NCBI GenBank assembly: GCA_036675505.1
Contig: JAKFEW010000030.1
Coordinates: 1-64,000 of the forward strand
DNA length: 64,000 nt
Source of the DNA: JAKFEW01 sp036675505
GTDB lineage: Bacteria; Cyanobacteriota; Sericytochromatia; S15B-MN24; JAQBPE01
Reading direction: 5' to 3'
A model generated the notes under the pieces. It was not told the DNA's origin. It saw nothing but the letters and a program-made list of their open reading frames with translations, and searched no databases. The position numbers and the translations under genes are program-made. This document shows positions 60,746-64,000 of this stretch, piece by piece. How positions within the stretch are numbered: the stretch's first letter is position 1; each line of letters opens with the position of its first letter.

Positions 60746-62518
60746 ATGGACCTCGACGCCCTGGACCGCCCCGCCCGCCTCGCCCAACTCGCCGACCAGA
60801 CCTTCGACCTGGTCGTGATCGGCGGCGGCATCGTCGGCGCAGGAATCGCCTGGGACGCCGCGCTGCGTGGCCTGTCCGTCGCGCTCGTCGAAAAGGGCGA
60901 CTTCGCCTCGGGCACGAGCTCGAAATCCTCGAAGCTGCTCCACGGCGGCCTGCGCTACCTCGAGCAGGGCGAGATCCCGCTGGTCTTCGAGTCGCTCGCG
61001 CAGCGCAACCGGCTCTTCGGCGACGCCCCGCACCTGGCACGGCGCCTCGATTTCATGTTCCCGATCTTCCGCGGCGGCCGCGATCGCGGCTGGCTGATCA
61101 GCGCCGGCCTGTGGGTCTACGACCTGCTCTCGCATGTCACCTTCCCGCGCGGCTCCTGGCACCGGCGCCTCAGCGCCGCCGCCGCCTGCGCCGTCGAGCC
61201 CGCCATCCGAACCGAAGGGTTGCGCGGCGCCTTCCGTTACGCGGACGGCGTGACCGAGGACGCCCGGCTGGTCGTGGAGACCTTGAAATCCGCGGCGGCG
61301 GCCGGCGCCCTGGCCTTGAACTACCTGGAAGTCACCGGGCTCGAGAAAGACGCCGCGGGCAAGGTCGTTGGCGTGCGCGCCCGCGACCTCGCAGGCGAAA
61401 TTGGGGCGGAGCCGTTCGTGATCCGTGGTGCGCGCGTGTTCGCGGCGGCCGGCCCGTGGGTCGACGCGGTGCTGCGCCTCGACGATCCCACCGCCCGGCG
61501 CCGGCTCAGGCCCACCAAGGGTGTCCACGTCGTGACGGAAGCGTTCGTGCGCGAGCATGCGGTGGTGATGCGCTCGGTGGACCCACGCGAGGCCAAGCCG
61601 CGCGTCATGTTCGCGATCCCCTGGGAGGGCCGGACGGTGATCGGCACGACCGACACCGACCCGGTGGGTGATCCCGACGATGCGCGCTACCTGGACCAGG
61701 ACGTCGAGGCGAGCCCCGAGGAGGTGCGCTACCTGCTCGAGGCGGCCAACGCCACCTTCGCTGTGAATCTGACCGAAAAGGACGTCATCGCAGCCTTCGC
61801 CGGCTGGCGGCCGCTGATCGCGCCGGCCGAGGCCGGGGTGTCGGCCTCGGCCGTGTCGCGCGAGCATGAGGTCTTCGAGACGGCCTCCGGGCTGTTCGCG
61901 ATCGCCGGCGGCAAGCTCACCTCCTTCCGCGCGATGGCGCGCCAGGCCGTGAACGAGGTGCTGCACAGCCTCGCCAGGGAAATGGGCGGCATCACGCGCA
62001 TGGCGCCGAGCACGATCGAGGAGCAGCCGATTTCCGGCAGCGCGCTCGGCGAGAGCACGCTGGACGCCTACGTCGCGAGCGCGGCCGCGCAGCCGCAGGC
62101 GGGCCTCGCCACCGCCGACGTGGGCTTGTTGGCGCGCCGGTACGGCAGCAATTGGCCCCAGCTGCGTGCGCTGATCGAGGCTGCGCCGCGGCTCGCCGAG
62201 CGGTTGCCGGGCGTCGTGGGCACCGAGCCGCGCTGGCGCGTGGAGGTGGTGTACGCGATTCGCCACGAGGGCGCCCTGACGCCGGCCGATTTCCTCATGC
62301 GGCGCACGCGGCTCCAACTGCTCGACGGTGACCAGGGCCTGGGCGTGTTGGAGTCGGTGGCAGGGCTGATGGCGGACGTCTTCGCCCCGGCCAGGGGCTG
62401 GGACCTCGCGGCGCGGGAAGGCTGGATCCGGCAAACGACGGCCGCGTATCGCGAGATCGTGGCGCGCGGGCGCGCGATGCGGTCGGAACCGGCCGCCCCC
62501 CGGCTCGAAGCTGGCTGA
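60746..62518 (+). CDS. glpD: Glycerol-3-phosphate dehydrogenase, FAD-dependent
   Basis: A 590-residue membrane-peripheral flavoenzyme oxidising sn-glycerol-3-phosphate to dihydroxyacetone phosphate. The FAD motif D-L-V-V-I-G-G-G-I-V-G-A-G-I is near residue 21. The G-T-S-S-K-S-S-K-L-L-H-G-G-L-R-Y-L-E segment is the GlpD signature, and the C-terminal helical DAO_C domain contains a V-x-Y-A-I-R-H-E-G-A sequence. The ATG at 60746 gives the expected N-terminus. It forms a pair with the upstream FAD oxidase but may have its own leaderless promoter. No glycerol kinase or facilitator is nearby. Confidence 0.94.
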   Translation: MDLDALDRPARLAQLADQTFDLVVIGGGIVGAGIAWDAALRGLSVALVEKGDFASGTSSKSSKLLHGGLRYLEQGEIPLVFESLAQRNRLFGDAPHLARRLDFMFPIFRGGRDRGWLISAGLWVYDLLSHVTFPRGSWHRRLSAAAACAVEPAIRTEGLRGAFRYADGVTEDARLVVETLKSAAAAGALALNYLEVTGLEKDAAGKVVGVRARDLAGEIGAEPFVIRGARVFAAAGPWVDAVLRLDDPTARRRLRPTKGVHVVTEAFVREHAVVMRSVDPREAKPRVMFAIPWEGRTVIGTTDTDPVGDPDDARYLDQDVEASPEEVRYLLEAANATFAVNLTEKDVIAAFAGWRPLIAPAEAGVSASAVSREHEVFETASGLFAIAGGKLTSFRAMARQAVNEVLHSLAREMGGITRMAPSTIEEQPISGSALGESTLDAYVASAAAQPQAGLATADVGLLARRYGSNWPQLRALIEAAPRLAERLPGVVGTEPRWRVEVVYAIRHEGALTPADFLMRRTRLQLLDGDQGLGVLESVAGLMADVFAPARGWDLAAREGWIRQTTAAYREIVARGRAMRSEPAAPRLEAG

Positions 62519-62638
62519 CGCGCGCCCGAGCACGCTAACGATACGTTAAAGTTCCGTCAAAATTCAGGAAAACGTGGCAACTTGGCAGGCCTTTCACGCC
62601 ATAACGACCATGTCACCCGCGAGAGCATGGAGCCCCGC

Positions 62639-62839
62639 ATGTCCCATAAGTCGCCCCAGGAGCTGTTCCCCAACCTCTTCAGCGCCAAGGCCGCGAAGCG
62701 CCCGGCGCCTGAGATGAAGCCTCAGGACATGCGGCTGCTGCAGTACTGCATGCGCCAGGCCGCCAGGCGGCCGGCAGGAGCGATTGCGCCCCCCGCGCAG
62801 CGCCTGGCCCGGCCGATGGCCGCGCGCCCGACCCGCTAA
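62639..62839 (+). CDS. Small basic hypothetical protein
   Basis: A 66-residue product, rich in Arg, Ala and Pro in its second half, with no recognised domain. GGAG lies 6 nt before the ATG at 62639; an upstream ATG at 62627 is in frame but poorly spaced. The preceding 120 bases (62519-62638) are AT-richer (cgttaaagttccgtcaaaattcag) and probably hold its promoter. It ends 17 bp before a convergent gene. Confidence 0.45.
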   Translation: MSHKSPQELFPNLFSAKAAKRPAPEMKPQDMRLLQYCMRQAARRPAGAIAPPAQRLARPMAARPTR

Positions 62840-62855
62840 CTTGCGGGCGGCCGGG

Positions 62856-63632
62856 CTAGATGCCCGCGCCGTCGATCAGCTCTTCCACGGCCGGGATCGG
62901 GCCGTACGCCTCGGGGTTCCGGGTCCGCCAGGGCTCGTGGGCCCCGGTTTGCCGTTGGGCTGCGAACGACACGATCTGCACCTGCTCCTCGAGCTTGTAG
63001 AGCCGCTCGGCGAGTGCCTGGATCGCGCGCGCATCGGGGTCTGGCCGGGCCTGGGGCCGCGTGAGCACCCGGCCCGGCGATCCGAGCGCGATGCCGCCGT
63101 CCGGCACGTCGCGCGTGACCACGGCGCCCGCGAGCACGCGCACGTCGTCGCCCAGGAAGACGTCGCCCACCAGCAACGCACCCGCCTCGAGCACCACGCG
63201 CCGGCCGACCGTCGGGTGGCTGCGCTGGGCGCCCAGGCCAGCCGGCAGGCCCGCAAGCACCGCCAGGTCCGCCTCGGGCATGGCCAGCCCGCCGGTGACC
63301 AGCATCACGCCAGGCTCGATCAGGCAGTCGTCGCCGATCACCACCGCCTCGCCGACCACCACGCCGCCGCCCGCGAGCAACAGGCAGCGCGCGCCGATGC
63401 GGGCGCCCGGGTGCAGGTCGAAGCCGGTCGCGCGACGCGTCCAGCCGGCCAGGAAGCGCGCGAGGTTGCGCCAGCCGGCGAGCCAGAGGGCGTTCGCGAG
63501 GCGGTAGCGGGCCAGGGCGTGCAGGCCCGGCTCGAGCATGGCGATTTCAGGGACCGGCCGGCGTTGGCGTTCGGCATGCCGCTCCGCGGTGGCGACGAGG
63601 TCGGCCCAGATCTCGCCGAAGCCAGCCTTCAC
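62856..63632 (-). CDS. Serine-acetyltransferase-like hexapeptide protein lacking catalytic His
   Basis: A 258-residue left-handed beta-helix protein. The helical lead-in (L-E-P-G-L-H-A-L-A-R-Y-R-L-A) and D-L-H-P-G-A-R-I-G (72-80) match CysE-type serine acetyltransferases. V-V-V-G-E-A-V-V-I-G-D-D follows, then a hexapeptide repeat region with R-S-H-P (H139). The catalytic D-H-A-T-G of CysE is L-A-G-G-G here (position 87 is Ala), so O-acetylserine synthesis is doubtful. The GTG at 63632 overlaps the stop of the upstream dioxygenase-like gene. A C-terminal 45-residue extension is unassigned. Confidence 0.7.
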   Translation of the reverse strand: MKAGFGEIWADLVATAERHAERQRRPVPEIAMLEPGLHALARYRLANALWLAGWRNLARFLAGWTRRATGFDLHPGARIGARCLLLAGGGVVVGEAVVIGDDCLIEPGVMLVTGGLAMPEADLAVLAGLPAGLGAQRSHPTVGRRVVLEAGALLVGDVFLGDDVRVLAGAVVTRDVPDGGIALGSPGRVLTRPQARPDPDARAIQALAERLYKLEEQVQIVSFAAQRQTGAHEPWRTRNPEAYGPIPAVEELIDGAGI

Positions 63633-64000
63633 TAGATGAGCGCGGCCATCGCGTCGGCGCCCGGCTCCATCCAGAGCATCGGCTCGCCCTGCATCGGCTT
63701 GCTCAGCACGGAGCCGGTCAGCGGGTCGAAGAGCTCCATCACGTCGAGCGGGCCTGCGTAGAAGTGCAGCGAGACCACGCGGCGCGGCGCATAGGCCGGG
63801 TTGCCCAGGCGGTGGATGCTGCCCACCCGGTCCATCACGATCGAGCCGGCCGCGGCGACCGCCTGGGTCGACGGCTCGAGGTCGGCGCGGCCGGGCACGG
63901 CGCCGTCGTCGAGGCGGCGGAAGCCGGTGATGGCGAGCGCACCCTCGTACACGTAGACCACGCCGAACGATCGGCCGTGGTTGTGGACCGGCGTGCCCTG
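63632..64000 (-). CDS. Cysteine dioxygenase-like cupin protein, partial (5' end outside window)
   Basis: The 122 visible residues are the C-terminal part of a type I cysteine-dioxygenase-family cupin. The first iron-binding pair is in T-P-V-H-N-H-G-R-S-F-G at the right edge of the window, and the third His is in V-V-S-L-H-F-Y-A-G-P-L, the canonical CDO arrangement. The gene continues beyond base 64000. It would oxidise cysteine (or a thiol analogue such as mercaptopropionate) to the sulfinate. Coupling to a CysE-like gene suggests a cysteine-related unit. Confidence 0.8.
   Translation of the reverse strand, partial: QGTPVHNHGRSFGVVYVYEGALAITGFRRLDDGAVPGRADLEPSTQAVAAAGSIVMDRVGSIHRLGNPAYAPRRVVSLHFYAGPLDVMELFDPLTGSVLSKPMQGEPMLWMEPGADAMAALI

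Noticed and set aside
58929..61040. 703-codon minus-strand open frame
   Set aside because: It lies antisense to the FAD oxidase and glpD genes, both strongly supported by motifs.

Overview
The window is a high-GC, densely packed chromosomal segment from an uncultured, probably diderm bacterium. Many products carry lipoprotein signal peptides with a Cys lipobox. The overall style (several NHL-propeller lipoproteins with tandem V-x-N-N-G-G repeats, Sel1 proteins, a type IV pilus retraction ATPase, many short SD-led operons) reminds me of the non-photosynthetic relatives of Cyanobacteria (Sericytochromatia-like lineages). That placement is from memory of family style and is only a guess. I see no rRNA, tRNA or CRISPR array. 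The only mobile DNA is a scar at the left edge.

Layout. 1-850: four 23-bp direct repeats, probably an IS21-type end, abut a C-terminal IS110 transposase remnant, followed by the first copy of a dispersed hairpin repeat. 0.9-3.8 kb: glycosyltransferase, D-aminoacyl-tRNA deacylase (dtd), a toroid-fold protein and a GNAT acetyltransferase. 3.8-8.3 kb: a small basic protein, a PilT-like ATPase with a long N-terminal extension, a soluble protein resembling the cytosolic domain of FlhA/SctV, and a divergent gene of unknown function. 9.3-12.6 kb: a coupled allB-alc-uraD-uraH purine/ureide operon. 12.6-16.9 kb: a lipoprotein, two Sel1 proteins and a CitE/HpcH-like DUF6986 protein. 17-23.9 kb: a peptide-type ABC binding protein with one permease, an exported beta protein, and a GH2 protein that appears to lack its acid/base residue. 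23.9-29.6 kb (minus strand): a membrane protein, a giant NHL lipoprotein, a response regulator lacking the phosphorylation residues, a thioesterase and an EamA transporter.

29.6-33.1 kb: a complete RbsA-RbsC-RbsB-type sugar importer. 34.7-37.8 kb: a MalF-MalG-binding-protein importer without its own ATPase. 37.8-43.3 kb: a DUF1460 cell-wall amidase-like protein and two more NHL lipoproteins. 43.4-46.1 kb: glutamate dehydrogenase, a hypothetical protein and a CoA-type Nudix hydrolase. 46.2-57.9 kb: a lipoate/2-oxoacid dehydrogenase region: lipA, E1-beta, E2, two CsgG/TolB-like lipoproteins, E3, then on the other strand a 1614-residue pseudokinase-AAA-TPR-GAF-GGDEF protein, then lipB. 57.9-64 kb: a HEAT-repeat protein, an alkylglycerone-phosphate-synthase-like FAD oxidase paired with glpD, a small protein, a serine-acetyltransferase-like protein without the catalytic His, and the 3' part of a cysteine-dioxygenase-like gene running off the right edge.

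Together the genes point to a heterotroph that imports sugars and peptides, recycles purine nitrogen, uses a branched-chain-type 2-oxoacid dehydrogenase and exports many lipoproteins. The most unusual items are the free-standing FlhA-C-like protein beside a PilT-like ATPase, the pseudokinase-diguanylate cyclase, the N-N-G-G-repeat NHL lipoproteins, several enzymes with lost catalytic residues, a dispersed hairpin repeat, and a recurrent TAnnnT-GGCCCC-ATG arrangement that suggests leaderless transcripts.
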